Positions 37,800 through 49,611 of a stretch of DNA of 64,000 nt are shown here, piece by piece. The stretch is from NCBI GenBank assembly GCA_034387635.1, contig JAOANU010000016.1:620001-684000 (forward strand). The letters run 5' to 3'. A program made the position numbers and the translations under genes. Each line of letters begins with the position of its first letter. Position 1 is the first letter of the stretch. The notes beneath the pieces were generated by a model, which had not been told where the DNA came from, ran no database searches, and saw only the letters and a program-made list of their open reading frames with translations. This DNA is from Rhodosporidiobolus odoratus. Its lineage: Eukaryota > Basidiomycota > Microbotryomycetes > Sporidiobolales > Sporidiobolaceae.

Positions 37800-39029
37800 G
37801 TCCAGTAGGTTGCCGTTGATGGAGCTCCTGTCCTGTCGCCTCTCTCCATGCTCTTCCGCTGGCTGGCTCCGTGTGCGAACGCCGTCTCTCGGTTCGGTTC
37901 CGGTAAGTGGAGGAAAAGCGTTACACGGCAGGTACAGCGACTTGTCGCTCTTGTGTTCGATCCATACTGACCTGTAGCCTGTGACAGGCGTTCTCGCGCC
38001 GCGTCGACACCATCAAGCGCGACGGGCGAGTCTTGCTCATTGAGGAAAAAGACTCGACAAGTCAAGATCGCCTTTCGTTCCTCTCACGGTACTGCCAAGC
38101 TCCCTCTGTAAACATTCGCAGCCTTGAATCGGTCTGTCTCGACAACGCGAAGGCAGGTCCAGCGACGCACCCCTCTGCTGTTGCCTCAGTTTTTCCCTTT
38201 GCTGCCCCGTGTCCGCCGCAACCGCCGCCGGCTCCTTCGCTGGAGTAGCCCGGTCCCTCAACTTCAGCCAACATTGAGCCAATACGTCTTGGTAGGCCTC
38301 AACCGCGGCTCGGCGTGCCCTGGCTCGGAGCCGCTGATGCCAGCCAACGGGGCTTTCTCGCAGCGTCAGCTCAGTTCCGGACGGTAAGTATTCTGCCTTT
38401 TCGCCTACTCCTTCTCGTCCGTTACCGACGAGTACCTTGATCGCACACCTTCGTCGCCTGCTCTCCCTACACAGAGCTACGGCAGGCATGAGCAACGGGG
38501 TGCTTGGGAAAAGAAGAGCGAGGGGAACGAGAGAGAGGCTTTTTCCGGTCTACTTCCAAACGCTTGGACGTCTACCGCAGGAGGGTGCTTGATGTGCAGA
38601 CTACGCGTACACATCGTAATAGAAGAGATGTACTGCAGGCGGAGAGAAGCAGGATCCTCACGAGCAAGCTGCCGCGACTTTTCGTCGACCTCTTCAACGT
38701 TGGCTCTCGTTCTACAACTCGAACGTTCGTAGATCTTAGTCGGCTCCGTGAGAGTGGTGAGCGGAAGAGCCGGGTCGTCTTGACGGTTCATACCCTCGAT
38801 CACGGATTCCGCTTCGGGCAGCTGGTGGACCCGATCCAGACCTCAGCTGGACCCATCTTCCCGATCGCGCACCTCCTCGCATTGTCCGCAGGCACTCTCG
38901 ACCTGTCCGGGTGTTTTTTTGAGGGTACGAGCTGCCGGGGGACGCAGGAGTGCAGGAATAGGGGAAGTACCCTCGACTGGAGGTGAGAGCCTGATGTAGC
39001 CTGTCGAGCAGCTCTCCTACCCTGGACAC
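37800..39029. other. Unresolved gene region with conflicting strands
   Basis: Plus-strand splice signals are strong: a gtaagt donor at about 37909 with a tactgac branch and gacag acceptor near 37987, then GTCTTG|gtaggc, GGACG|gtaagt, and a cctacacag acceptor before a frame ending near 38592 (ATAGMSNGVLGKRRARGTRE). Coding-like minus-strand frames overlap it: MSRVGELLDRLHQALTSSR from 39029, ANVEEVDEKSRQLAREDPAS near 38690 and a basic helical stretch near 38300. I could not build one consistent model on either strand, so at least one small gene is likely, but its strand is undecided. No family recognised. Confidence 0.35.
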
Positions 39030-39141
39030 GCTAACAAAGCCAGGCGCTTCACAAGCTCTCTACACTCGCTCTTCCGACCTTCGCAACCAGCGCCAGCCGA
39101 CTTCGTAACCTCCCCACCACCTTTTTTTTCGCTTCTGCACA

Positions 39142-40062
39142 ATGCGCGTCTCTACCTTCACTCTCGCTACTTTTCTCTCTTTCGCTGCCTCTAACTGGGC
39201 CGCACCCGTCATCGCACCCGGCGAAGCAACCCTCCTCGCCGTTGAGCCGACTTTGTTCGAATTCGAAGCCGCGGACGTCGAGGTTACTGAGGTGGAGGAA
39301 AGCACGCTGGCCAAGAGGGCGCAATGGTGCTCGAAGACGTCCAATTGCAAGAACAAGGTACCGGCGAACAGCCACCGTGTCTGCTCGAAGAACGCATGCA
39401 CTTTCGGTGAGTATTTTCTTTTCCGCTCGCTCGCAACTCTCCTCCCCTCGCTCTTTCCTCTGTTCCGTCGCGCCTGCTCCACCTCCAAGTACTGACTTCT
39501 TTCTCGACCTGCCAGCCTGCAACAACAACTACTACAAGTCTGGCTCAAGCTGCGTCAAGAACAGCAGCAAGAGCTCGTCGTCCTCGTCAAAATCCTCTGC
39601 TGTCGTTCTGTCCTCGTCCACCTACTCCGGTCAGGGTACTGTGAGTGTTATTTCCTACACGCCGATGCTCCTTGCGCTTCTCCTGGACCTTTACTGATGT
39701 TTCCGCTCGCTCTGCAGTGGTACACCCAAAACGGCGTCCGCGGTGCCTGCGGCTCTGTCAACTCGGACTCCTCTCACATCATCGCCCTTCACACCAAGAT
39801 GTACGCTAACGGAGCTCACTGCGGCAAGACGGTGAAGATCAAGGCGTCCAACGGAAAATCCATCACTGTACGTCTCTTTTCTTCCCACTCTTGCGTCGTG
39901 TCCCGGTCACTTACGTCACTTTCTTTTTCCCCACAGGCCAAGGTCGCCGACGAATGCCCCTCCTGCGTCAGCACTGGCTCCCTCGACCTCTCCGTCGGCG
40001 CTTTCAAGTCCCTCGCGAGCCTAGATGCCGGCGTCGTCTCCCTCTCTTGGAGCTTCTCGTGA
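39142..40062 (+). CDS. Secreted Cys-rich protein with C-terminal DPBB domain
   Basis: Signal peptide MRVSTFTLATFLSFAASNWA, an acidic propeptide, then a KR (TLAKRAQWC) that looks like a Kex2 cleavage site. The mature N-terminus is Cys-rich (CSKTSNCKNK, CSKNACTF, CNNNYYKSGSSC), followed by a Ser/Lys-rich linker. The C-terminal domain is RlpA-like: GVRGACGSVNSDSSHIIALH, HCGKTVKI, AKVADECPSCVSTGSLDLS, FKSLASLDAGVVSLSWSFS. It is clearly a paralogue of the C-terminal domain encoded at 31394, on the opposite strand about 6.4 kb away. Four exons, with introns near 39404-39515, 39639-39717 and 39868-39937. Cell-wall or apoplastic action is inferred. Confidence 0.88.
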
Positions 40063-40437
40063 TCCCGCTCTTTCGTACCCACCAAAAGGGCGCCGTGTAG
40101 GCGCCGCCGACGAAGCGCAGGAACCGCTCGCCGGGGTTGTTTTACTCTTCCACCGCATTTCTCGTCGCATCGTAGATAGAAGCTGCCTGGGCTTGGGCAG
40201 GCGACCTTTGTAGCTTTCCACTTTTCCGCTCAGCGCCAGAGTGAGCTTGTTGCCATTTCTATTTGTCTTCCTTTCAATGGATCGAGGTGTGCTCCAGTGA
40301 AAGATGAGAAGGCCGAAATGAGGAAATCGCATTGCCTCGTCTTGCTCACGTCGATCACCTCGGATAGCATACTGCAGCTGCTCAGACTCTCCTAGCACCT
40401 CTATACGCCTGCCCATCCCGCTCACGCATTTCCCCAC
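40063..40437 (+). other. Intergenic region, promoter of nitrilase gene
   Basis: 375 bp between two plus-strand genes. It presumably has the 3'UTR of the DPBB gene and the promoter of the nitrilase gene. Nothing else identified. Confidence 0.35.
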
Positions 40438-41621
40438 ATGGTCCTCGCCGCTGTAGGTCAACTCTGCTCAACCAACAACGTAGCACACAACGCTCGTCTC
40501 TGCACTAGCATCGTCCGCCGAGCAGCAGCCGCACAGGCCAAGCTCGTCTACCTGCCCGAGGCAAGTGACTTCATCGCAGAGGCGAAAGAAGTGGCAGGGT
40601 TGAGTGAGCCGATAGAGGGAGGGAGATTCGTCGAAGCGGTCAGGCGGCAGGCGAGAGAGAGCAAGGTATGGGTCGGGGTAGGAGTACACGAGAAGGGAAG
40701 CGAAGACAAGTGCTACAATACAAACCTTGTACGCCTTTTCTCCCTCCTTTTTTCTCTTTGCCCTCGAAACTGAGCAAGATTCACGCTCGTTCTCCCGTAG
40801 CTAATCTCGCCGGATGGCCAGATCGCTCAAGCTTACAGAAAGCTGCACCTTTTCGACGTGAACGATGCTGGCAGTCCGATCATCCTCGAGTCGAGGACGA
40901 CCTTGCGAGGAAAAGAACTGCTGGATCCCGTGGACACGGCTGTAGGAAAGAGTGCGTTGAAATTTCGTGTCTTGAGGATAAAGCGCTAACCTCCACCTGC
41001 TCGTACAGTCGGCCTCCTCACATGCTACGACTTGCGCTTTCCCGAAGTTTCCCTTTCTCTGCGACGAAGAGGAGCACAGCTTATCACCTACCCTTCCGCC
41101 TTTACTACTCGAACCGGTGAGCCGGTCTTCCGGTTTGCGATGAGCTGTATCGCACGAGCTGATCCACTTGACCGTGCACAGGTCCGCCTCATTGGGGTGA
41201 GTGGTTCACGACTTGATCTTTGCATGACGATATTTTGTGACTGACAGCCCATATCGTTCGACCCGAAGATGTTCTTCTCCGTGCGCGGGCAATAGAAACC
41301 CAGTGCTATGTTCTTGCACCTGCACAGGTAAGACCGCCTTTACACCCATAGGTTCTCTACCCCTTGCTCACACTCTCCCCTGTGCAGGTCGGCCAGCACG
41401 CTCCTGGTCGTCAATCATGGGGACACGCCGTGATCGTCTCTCCGTGGGGCGATATCGTAGCTCAAACATCGGATAAACAACCGAAGTATCCACCCGATGA
41501 GGCAGACGAAGATGCCGGACAGTTTGTCGTCGCAGACATTGAGCTGGATTGGCTAGAGAAGATTAGGAGGAATATGCCGCTTTGTGAACAGAGGAGGGAG
41601 GATGTGTATCCTATTCTGTAG
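40438..41621 (+). CDS. Nitrilase-superfamily amidase (Nit-type)
   Basis: Carbon-nitrogen hydrolase of the branch containing omega-amidase Nit2 and deaminated-glutathione amidase Nit1; deaminated glutathione is a likely substrate, but this is inference. The Glu-Lys-Cys triad is visible: LVYLPEASDF (Glu), AYRKLHLFDV (Lys) and LLTCYDLRFPE (Cys). RGAQLITYPSAFTTRTG, VLLRARAIETQCYVLAPAQ and GHAVIVSPWGDIVA are further family blocks. A 15-nt exon at 41182-41196 supplies the expected HW motif. It is followed by a segment HIVRPEDV, slightly longer than the usual HWE-x-LLRARA spacing. About seven exons give roughly 300 residues. No targeting peptide is obvious. Confidence 0.9.
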
Positions 41622-41990
41622 ATCGGTAGGAGAATGTGAGGGCTGTAGACGTGTGTATCCGAGGTTTTTCTCCTGCATTCGCTGGCGGTGTTGAGGATGT
41701 TGTGGTGACCTTGACCTTGGCAAGCCTCGTCAGTCTTGCTTGCCGGTCTCGTCCTGCGCAATTCTGAGAGAAAGAGAAATTGCAGGAACAAGAGACAACA
41801 ATTGCACGACAGCGAAGACGTAGGGAATCGTAAAGCCGACAAAAGACCGCCCCATTATCGTACACCGCACCTCAAGCCCCCATCGGACCAAGCAAAGCAA
41901 ATCCTTCTCGCTACATTTCGCCTCCGTCTACCTCGCCCCTCCTCCTTCTCAGCCGAGCCAGGAGGAGTCCCTACGATAACCTGAACGCTT

Positions 41991-44301
41991 TCACTGACCG
42001 CTCCCTTCCCTCCAGGTACCCCTCTTCCTCCTACCACTCCCATCGCCCTCGCCATCCGTAGACTGACCGCCCCCGTTATCGTCCGCCCCACCGGCGCTCG
42101 CCACCGCATTCTGCGAAACCGACGCCGAAGGCCGACGACGCTTGACGCCCGTCGCAGTAGCGGCCGCCAAAGAACAAGAAGTAGAAGCAGCAGGATCATC
42201 GAAAGCGGCCGAAGCGGGGGTTTGGGTCGGGGAACCGAGTCCAGAGGGAGGAAGAGCGTAGGGGGTGGAAGAACCGCTGGCGTGGTTGGCGGCGGCGGCG
42301 GCGGCTTGACGTTGGCGTTGACGGTCGACGCCTACGATACGGAGACGCTCAATCCAGCTATAGCGGGGCAGAGAGGAAGGTGATTGCGGAGACAAAGGTC
42401 AGTCAGTCTTGTAGCGAGGAACAGGCGAGGCAGGAAAGAGTGCAAATAACGCACGCTTCGGCTTTCTCCACGCTGTCTCCAAAGATGTTTGCCACCGTCC
42501 TGAGCATCTCCAGACTCTCGACCGCAAAGGTGAGCACCCTATCCGCCGCATCCTCCGTCGGGCTGAGCTGCTCCTCCCCATCTTCGTGATCGCCCAGTCC
42601 TCCTTTCCCATCCGCACTCCCGCTCGCGCCAGGAGCAACCGAGGAAGAACCGGGGAAGTATGACTCGTGCATCCTTTCTGGCATGGGCGTTCCAACATCG
42701 CTCTCACTCGCCGCCATGCTCATCCCACTCCCGCTCCGTTCCCGCCTTCTCCTCCTCGGTCCTCCAACCTGAGAAGAGCCCGCGCCAGGCGTAGTGCGGT
42801 TCTCGATCGCGCTCGCCCACTTGACGGGCAACCCAAGAATGCTCTGCCGAACATAACGCTTGGCTTGTTCCGGAAGTGCTGCGCCAGCGTATTTCGATAC
42901 GACCTCGACGACTTTGCGAATGGTTTCGACCACGTCGTGTTTGATCTGGGTGAGGTGGGCTGAGGCGGAAGCAGCGACGAGGGCGTTGGAGGATGAGGTG
43001 GATTGGCGGGTGTGGGCGCGGAGAGATAGGATGAAGTCGCGAATCGTGCTGATCTGGTGGTCGAGATGGGCGGTAGCGTACTGTACATCGTGCAAGAGTG
43101 TCAGGGTGGAGTTATCGGTAGTACAGCGGGAACGAGGTCAAGTCCCGATTGAGAAGGTTGATGCCAAGGGAAGAGGGAGGTGGGAAAACGCACGAGAAGC
43201 CACTGCAAGCAGTACCTCAAGCTCTTCAGACTCTCCTCACTGACGGCCGCACCCAAGCCTCCCGCTTCGACCAGTACCGTCTGCCACCTCGACCTCTGCC
43301 CGACCGTGGCAACCTGACCCGCTCCGCCCGAACCGCTAGTCGATGCATCCCGTCGCTCCAAGCTAGGTCTCCTCGTAGACGGATCCTCGTGTGCAGGCAT
43401 AGACGCTCTCTCAGCGGTTCTCCCGCGGGAACTTTCCTCGAGTTGCGCGTGTTGACCGTGTGAAGTGGGAGACTTGCGACCGGGTGAGGCTCCTCCTGCG
43501 CCGATACGGTCGAGTTGACGACAGGCGAAGTCGTCAAGCGAGCCGAGAGGACCGGAGATAGGACGAGAGGCGGCTGAAAAGGACGATTCAACAAGACCGG
43601 CGCCGAGCTGTTCAAACGACGTGAGCGGGAAAGAGCGACGAGCTGTGAGTATGACTGATCTTGCTGCCGGGACCTAGGAGAAAGAACCATACCTTGACCA
43701 CTCTCGAGCTGGCCTTGCTCCGCTCATACCACTCTATCCCACCGGACACGTAGGGCAGCTGCGAAACCCTAGCCATAAACCTCGGGTCCTGTTGAGCGTG
43801 TTCCGCCTCGCCCATTTCATGCCCTCCCATCCCCATCGCCATCCCCTTGTCCCTCATCTCTGCATCCTCGACCTGTCCCGACGCAGAGGCAGTACCGACT
43901 GGAGTCGAGTAGCCGGTTTCACTCGTCCCGGCTGCCGACGTCCAGGCTTCCGAAGGAGTCGCGGTCGAGGCGGTTGATGTCGAGCGTGAGGGGTCGGAGC
44001 GATAGGAAAGCGAAGCGGTGCGACTGTGGCGGCGCTGTGTAGTTGGGTCGAGGGTGGAAGTGGATTGGGTCGGAGGATGAGGATAGTGGGCGAGGGGGAG
44101 AGGATGGGTTGGATTTGAAGGGCTGCCGCCGAGTGAACCGTCACGCATGAGTCCTAGGGCTGATATGGCTGTGCGTACGTCATCGTCCATGGGCTGATCG
44201 TCATCGTTGTCGTTGAGGGAAGCGAGTGGGGCAGTTGTTAATGAATCGGAGAGTGAACGAGGAGCGTGAGAGGAAGCAGTGCGAGAGTATGCGGTCGCCA
44301 T
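41991..44301 (-). CDS. OPI1: Opi1-like transcriptional repressor of phospholipid genes
   Basis: Opi1 senses phosphatidic acid at the ER and represses inositol/phospholipid genes. The family's conserved block is clear: RVSQLPYVSGGIEWYERSK, SSRVVK, then across an intron FGAGLVESSFSAASRP. Further conserved segments are the middle LKSLRYCLQWLLYATAHLDH (across an intron) and IKHDVVETIRKVVEVVSKYA with ALPEQAKRYVRQSILGLPVK. A leucine-rich helix (LTFAVESLEMLRTVANIFGD) precedes a Ser/Ala-rich basic tail. The Ser-rich N-terminal 170 residues are likely disordered. Four exons. It differs from the budding-yeast protein in its long linkers. In an oleaginous-yeast-like fungus it would couple lipid supply to gene expression; that is inference. 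Confidence 0.85.
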
Positions 44302-44749
44302 GGTCGGCTCAGTAAAGCCACTGTGAGTCGACTCAAGCTAGTTGCAGATCAAGCAAAGCGGCACGAAGAAAGATCAAGGAGGAAAACCAATTGCAACTTC
44401 ACGGTCATCTCCCCCAACTTTCACTTCGTGCCTCTCCCACAGCCCAGACGGCCAAACGGATCCTCTCATGGCCACAAAGACTCGAGCTGCACCCTCTGGC
44501 GCCCTCCCTGGCCATTTTGCTCTTTTCTTCCTTGCCCTCCTCCACTCGAGGAAAACCCCGCAGTCTGGTAGACACGGCCGAGATATCAAGTATCAAGATC
44601 GCCGTTGAAGACGTTGGCTTGGTTTGCAAGAAATGACTCGAGAAGGAGGGGAGACACAAGAGGAATACAACCACTCCCCGTCACAATAGAGAAGAAAGAA
44701 AAAAACAATGCATAATCGTCTGCCAATGTCGCACATTCGGCGACCCTTT
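44302..44749 (-). other. Spacer between ADE16/17 and OPI1
   Basis: Holds the OPI1 promoter (read leftwards) and the 3' flank of ADE16/17. Open frames on both strands here are short and lack splice support. Confidence 0.4.
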
Positions 44750-47225
44750 TTAGTGAGTGAAGAGGCTGCGATCGGGTCGGCGCAGTCAGCATGAGTAGAA
44801 GAATGCGTGCAGAGGGATATAGGGAACGTACCGGAGATCGGTGAAGACGTAGACACCGTTCTGCTCATCCGCGGTCTCAATCACCTTGTCGTCCATGACC
44901 GATCCAGACGGCGCGGCAAAGTGTCCAACACCGGAACGAGTCGCGCGCCAAACGTTGTCGGGGAAGGGGAAGAACGCATCCGACGACAGCGAGACCTTGC
45001 CCTTGATCTGCTCAAACCACTGCTTCTTCTCCTCTGCCGAAAGCGGGGCGGGCACCTCACCCTGCTCAAAGAGCGACTCCCACTCCTTGCGCTCACTGCC
45101 CGACTCCTCGGCTTCGAAGATCTCGCCCGTGACGAAAACGTCGGTACCGTTCGAGCGGTCGGCGCGCTTGATGCCCTTGCGCCACTTGAACGAGAGGACG
45201 CGAGGGTGGTGGCGAAGCCACCAGGCGTCGGCCTTGGAGCCGGCGAGGCGGGTGCAGTGGATGCGGGACTGCTGACCAGCGCCGAGGCCGATCGTGCCAC
45301 CGTTGTAGGCGAAGCAGACCGAGTTGGACTGGGTGTACTTGAGAGCGGTGGTGGCGACAATCAGGTCGGTGAGCGCTTGCGGGGAGAGCTGTGAGTAGAG
45401 CACGAGATCAGTCTCCCGGTCCAAGGTATGCGGAAGAGAGAAAGGCACTCACGTTCTTGTTCTTGGAAACAATGTTGGAGAAGGTCGAGCCGTCGATCTT
45501 GGCGTCGTTGCGGCGCTGCTCGAGCGAGATACCGTAGACCTGGCGGGTCTCAGTAAGAGAAGGAATGTACGACGCATCCATCTGCCGAATGACTCCTGTC
45601 AGCCGCGCGCATACGAAAGTTGGCAGGAGAAATGCGCACCTGGAGAACGCAGTACTTGCCACCCTTCTTCTTGCGAAGAAGCTCAAGCGCCTCAGGCTCG
45701 AATCCCGGAGCGATGATACCGTCGGAGACCTCGCGTGAGATAATCTTGGCAGTGGTGACATCGCAAGTATGGGAGAGAGCGATGAAGTCGCCGAAGGAGG
45801 ACATGCGGTCGGCACCTGCGGATTCCGACAATCAGTCTCCGCTGCCCAACACGACGGAAAGGAGATGGTACGCACCGCGGGCACGGGCGTAAGCAGAAGC
45901 GATGGGGGAAAGAGCGCCAATACCGTCAACGTCAAAGACCTTGACCTCCTCAGCAGAGAGCTCGGTCTCGACGGCGGCACCAGCGGGAGAGACGTGCTTG
46001 AAGGAAGCGGCGGCAGCCTTAGCGGGAGAGAAAGCCTGAGAGAGCTCGGCAACAAGGGCGTAGGAGTTGAGAGCATCGAGGAGGTTGATGTAGCCGGGGG
46101 AGCCGGAGAGAACTGCCAGACCCCGTTGTGAGCATATGACGGATTACGTGGCAAGAGGTGACTGGTACGTACCAGAGAAGGGGAGCTTGCCCTCAGTAAC
46201 GTAGGCCTGGGCGGGCTTCTGGTGAGGGTTGGCACCGTAGCGGAGGGTGAGCTGCTGAGCACGCTCAGTGAGAGGAGCCTTCTGATCGGCGGGAGCAGCA
46301 GAGATGGCGTCGGCGGAAACGTATTGGCGGCGGAAGTAGTTGGAGATGGAGGTGTCGTAGGCGGCGGTGTGGGAGAAGGCCTGCGATGAAAATAAGATGT
46401 CGATACGCAGAAAGCACTCGAAGGAGCGGAATTTCACACCTTGACGGCCATGCGCTGCCTGAATTCGTCGGAGACCTGACCATTGCCAGCCTTCCATTGC
46501 TCAAGGAACTCGGGGTAGTCCTTGGGGTCGCAGAGGATGGTCACGCGGTCGTGGTTCTTTGCGGCAGCACGGAGGAGGGTAACACCACCGATGTCGACCT
46601 CCTCGACAGCCTCGGGGATAGAGGGAGGAGGGATGCGGGCGATAGTCTCGTTGAAAGGGTAGAGGTTGCAGACAACGACGGAAACCGGGGCGATCTTCTG
46701 GGCGGCGAGGTCGGCCTGGTCGGACGGGATGTTGCGAGCAAGGATACCTGTGTGGGAGGAGTTCAGCTGCAGCTAGGGAGTAAGAGGAAACAGGGAGGGA
46801 AAAGGTAGAGACGCACCACCGTGAACAGCGGGGTGGAGAGTCTTGACACGGCCACCAAGGATTTCGGGTGCGCCGGTGACATCGGAGACGTCGCTGGCAG
46901 AAGTAGAGTACGAGTCAGCAGGCGTGCCCTCCTAGCTGTCTTGGAACTGCCCACCGCGGAGCCCACCTCGCCAACATGACCCCACCTCGCACACCTCGAT
47001 CTCGCTACCAAAGCGCTGCCTACCCCGATAAAAAGATGCCTGAAGTGCTGCTGGTCATCCTGAGCGAGACGAATCCACTCACCCGATGGTCAGTCCAGCA
47101 TTGCGGATGGCTTTGGCAGTTCCTCCAGATCCGAGGAGGCGGACGCCAGCCTGGGCGAGTCGCTCGGCGAAGGGAAGTAGACCAGCCTTGTCGTACACCG
47201 AGAGGATGGCAATGGGTTCAGACAT
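44750..47225 (-). CDS. ADE17: AICAR transformylase / IMP cyclohydrolase (ATIC)
   Basis: Bifunctional enzyme of the last two steps of de novo purine synthesis: AICAR to FAICAR using 10-formyl-THF, then ring closure to IMP. The N-terminal cyclohydrolase half begins [20 protein letters not shown], followed by [65 protein letters not shown]. The transformylase half has the catalytic K-H pair ([12 protein letters not shown]), the [10 protein letters not shown] and [12 protein letters not shown] blocks, [29 protein letters not shown] and [19 protein letters not shown] 16-nt last exon (LFTH) restores the conserved RLF-H ending. About eight exons give roughly 600 residues. It is divergent from HGH1 across 113 bp. 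Confidence 0.96.
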
Positions 47226-47338
47226 GCTAGCACAGGGGTGAGAGAAGTTCAAGAATCAAGTTTGGGAATCTTCGAATTCATCTCTTTCTTGATTTAGCAC
47301 GCTTTCATCACTACGTACACAGCTAGCTAGAGTCTAGG
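47226..47338. promoter_or_regulatory. 113-bp divergent promoter ADE16/17 - HGH1
   Basis: Both start codons flank a 113-bp gap that must contain or abut both promoters. It is AT-richer than the coding sequence (…ctctttcttgatttagcac…). No individual factor site is called. Confidence 0.45.
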
Positions 47339-49459
47339 ATGGCTAGTCAGACTACTGCACAACTCGTCGAGGTGTTCGGCTTCTTGACTGATCCTCAACC
47401 GCCTGTTCGTCGCATCGCCCTCGCTTCTCTTCTGTAAGCAGTCAACTGTCCTCTCCTCGTAGACCTCCAGCGAGCTCATGACCATTGTTACTGCAGACCT
47501 TACACTGCTCCAAATGCACCCGAACGTAAGCTCTTCCTCCGCGACACCCACATCGAGCAGCTCGCAACAATGTGCGCCGACAATGAGGTGAGCATCAGCC
47601 CATTCTCATTCCGCTTTGCGTCGAGGTCAGCTCGTGATGCAAGATCGAGTATAGCAGGGACCTACGAGGGGTTCAGGAGAGAGCTGTATCCGGATGAGAA
47701 CCAGGCTGATCGTTGTCTTTCCCTTCTTTTCCGCTCAGCTCATCGCCCACGACGCCCTTTCCGCCTTGATCAACTTGACCAACTCGTTCGAGGTCGCTCT
47801 TCGGTTATCAAAGGTCCCGGGGTACACAACAGGGCTTGTGCGGCTGATTGTCGTAAGCCGTCTTCTTCTTCCTGCCTACTTGCGAAGGTCCCGCTCACGC
47901 GCGCCTTGCTTGCCCAGGACGAGAAAGCCGTTCTGTCCGATCTTGCCTGCATGCTCCTCTCCAACATGTCCAAGCTAGATACCGTCTCGAAGCAGATCCT
48001 CGGCCTGCGAGTACCGTTCACCATTCGCCCCGACGCTCCCGCTTCCTCCGATGACGCGAAGGAAGGCGACGCCAAGCCCACAACGACAGCAGGCGGATCG
48101 TTACAGGAGACGACGGACGAGATTGCCGCGCTGGACTTGCTGTTGGAGGTCTTTTTGAAGGGTGAAGGGAAGAAGTACAACCCGAACGCCAACTATGACT
48201 TCCTCGCCTCGGTCTTTGCCAACGTCTCTCTGGTGCGTACTCCTCCCTTCGTTACCAACGTCCTTTGCATCGCTGACGCATCCTTCTGCGTAGCTACCTG
48301 CCGGCCGCTCTTTCCTCCTTTCCAGCCCGAACCCGTCCGTCGAGCCGCCTCTCGCCAAGGTCATCTCTTTCACCGAGCACCCCTCCACCATCCGCCGTGG
48401 CGGTGTCGCATCCACTATCAAGTGCGCCTTTCCTTCTCTCTGCGGCTTCCTTCATACTTTGTGCTTACTCGGCTAAACCTCGCAGAAACGCCGCTTTCGA
48501 AAAGTCCGGTCACACTCGCCTTGTCGCCGCTACTAACGACGCACCGCCAACAGAAGGCTGCATCGACCTTCTCGTTCAGCTTCTCTTGCCACTGTGCGGG
48601 AATGAAGAATTCGACATTGACGTGAGCCTTTTGCCCCTTCCCTCCGTCACTGACTCGCGTGCTGACTCTGAGCACCGAACGCAGGTGATGGACGAGCTTC
48701 CCTCCGAATTGCAACTTCTCCCTTCCGAAAAGCAACGCGAACCCGACGCTCAAATCCGAGCCATCCTTGTCGAAACCCTCGTCTTGCTCGCGACCAACCG
48801 GCCGAACCGAGAGGCGATGAGGGCACGAGGCGTGTACGAAGTAATCAAGGTGGCTCATTTGGCGGAGACGGTCCCGGCGGTACGTTCTTTTCCTTCTGCT
48901 CTCATCTCCTGCCAGGTTGCTGAGCAGACTTGGCCCCGAACTATATATTAGGCGAAAGAACCCATGGTCCGCCTCGTCAACCTCCTGATGCGAGAAGAAG
49001 GCGGCGACACGGCCATTGAGAACCTCGACGAAGACTCGAGCGCCGACATCCCGCCTGCACCGGAACCGGAAACTTTGTTCGTTTCAGCGGATGGGAAAAA
49101 GGTTGAGGAACCGGTGGATGCGCCGGTAGAGGAGGCTGAGGAGGTAAAGAAGGGAGAGGAGGACAAGAAGGAGGAGGAGAAGTTTGTGTTTGAACATCAT
49201 AATGTTCCGTTGAGTAAGATGCAGGTACGCTCTGGCTCTTCCTTCTCTACCTTTTCCGGCTCTCAACAAGCAAGGTCTAAAACCACACCTGAGTCTGTAC
49301 TGATGCTTCGCTTCTTCATCCTTGGCCGTTCGCCCGTCTCGCTCCTATCGCATACTACCTCATCTTTCCCTCACGTCCTCGACAACCTCTCCACTGATTA
49401 ATCTATCCCGGCGTTGACAGCCAGAGGAAGACGAGGAGGAAATGCTGCTCGAGGTATAG
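47339..49459 (+). CDS. HGH1: Hgh1, eEF2-folding cofactor (ARM/HEAT repeats)
   Basis: Hgh1 is a conserved armadillo-repeat protein that helps TRiC/Hsp90 fold translation elongation factor eEF2. Evidence: MASQTTAQLVEVFGFLTDPQ, PQPPVRRIALASLL, LIAHDALSALINLTNSFEVA, SDLACMLLSNMSKLDTVSK, YDFLASVFANVSLLPAGRSF, RRGGVASTIKNAAFEKSGH, LQLLPSEKQREPDAQIRAIL and VETLVLLATNRPNREAMRAR, which match family blocks in order. The C-terminal part is a long acidic Glu/Lys-rich tail ending EEDEEEMLLEV. Nine or more exons. Two or three intron edges between 47585 and 47860 are approximate. Confidence 0.88.
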
Positions 49460-49611
49460 ATTCGCATCGAGCTGCATCCCTTCTATAGAGCATCTTTCGA
49501 GTTGACCGGCTCTTGAGTGCGGCACGGAGGAGACGGCTCAACAGGCCTTTACATGTCATCACAAACACCTCGCTACAAGCAGAAGAGGGAAGGATAGCCA
49601 GCGGCAACTTC

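Noticed and set aside
45408..46262. 284-codon minus-strand frame beside ADE16/17
   Set aside because: It overlaps the ATIC exons in another frame and is Ser/Pro/Leu-rich, with no motifs. The ATIC frame matches the enzyme closely.
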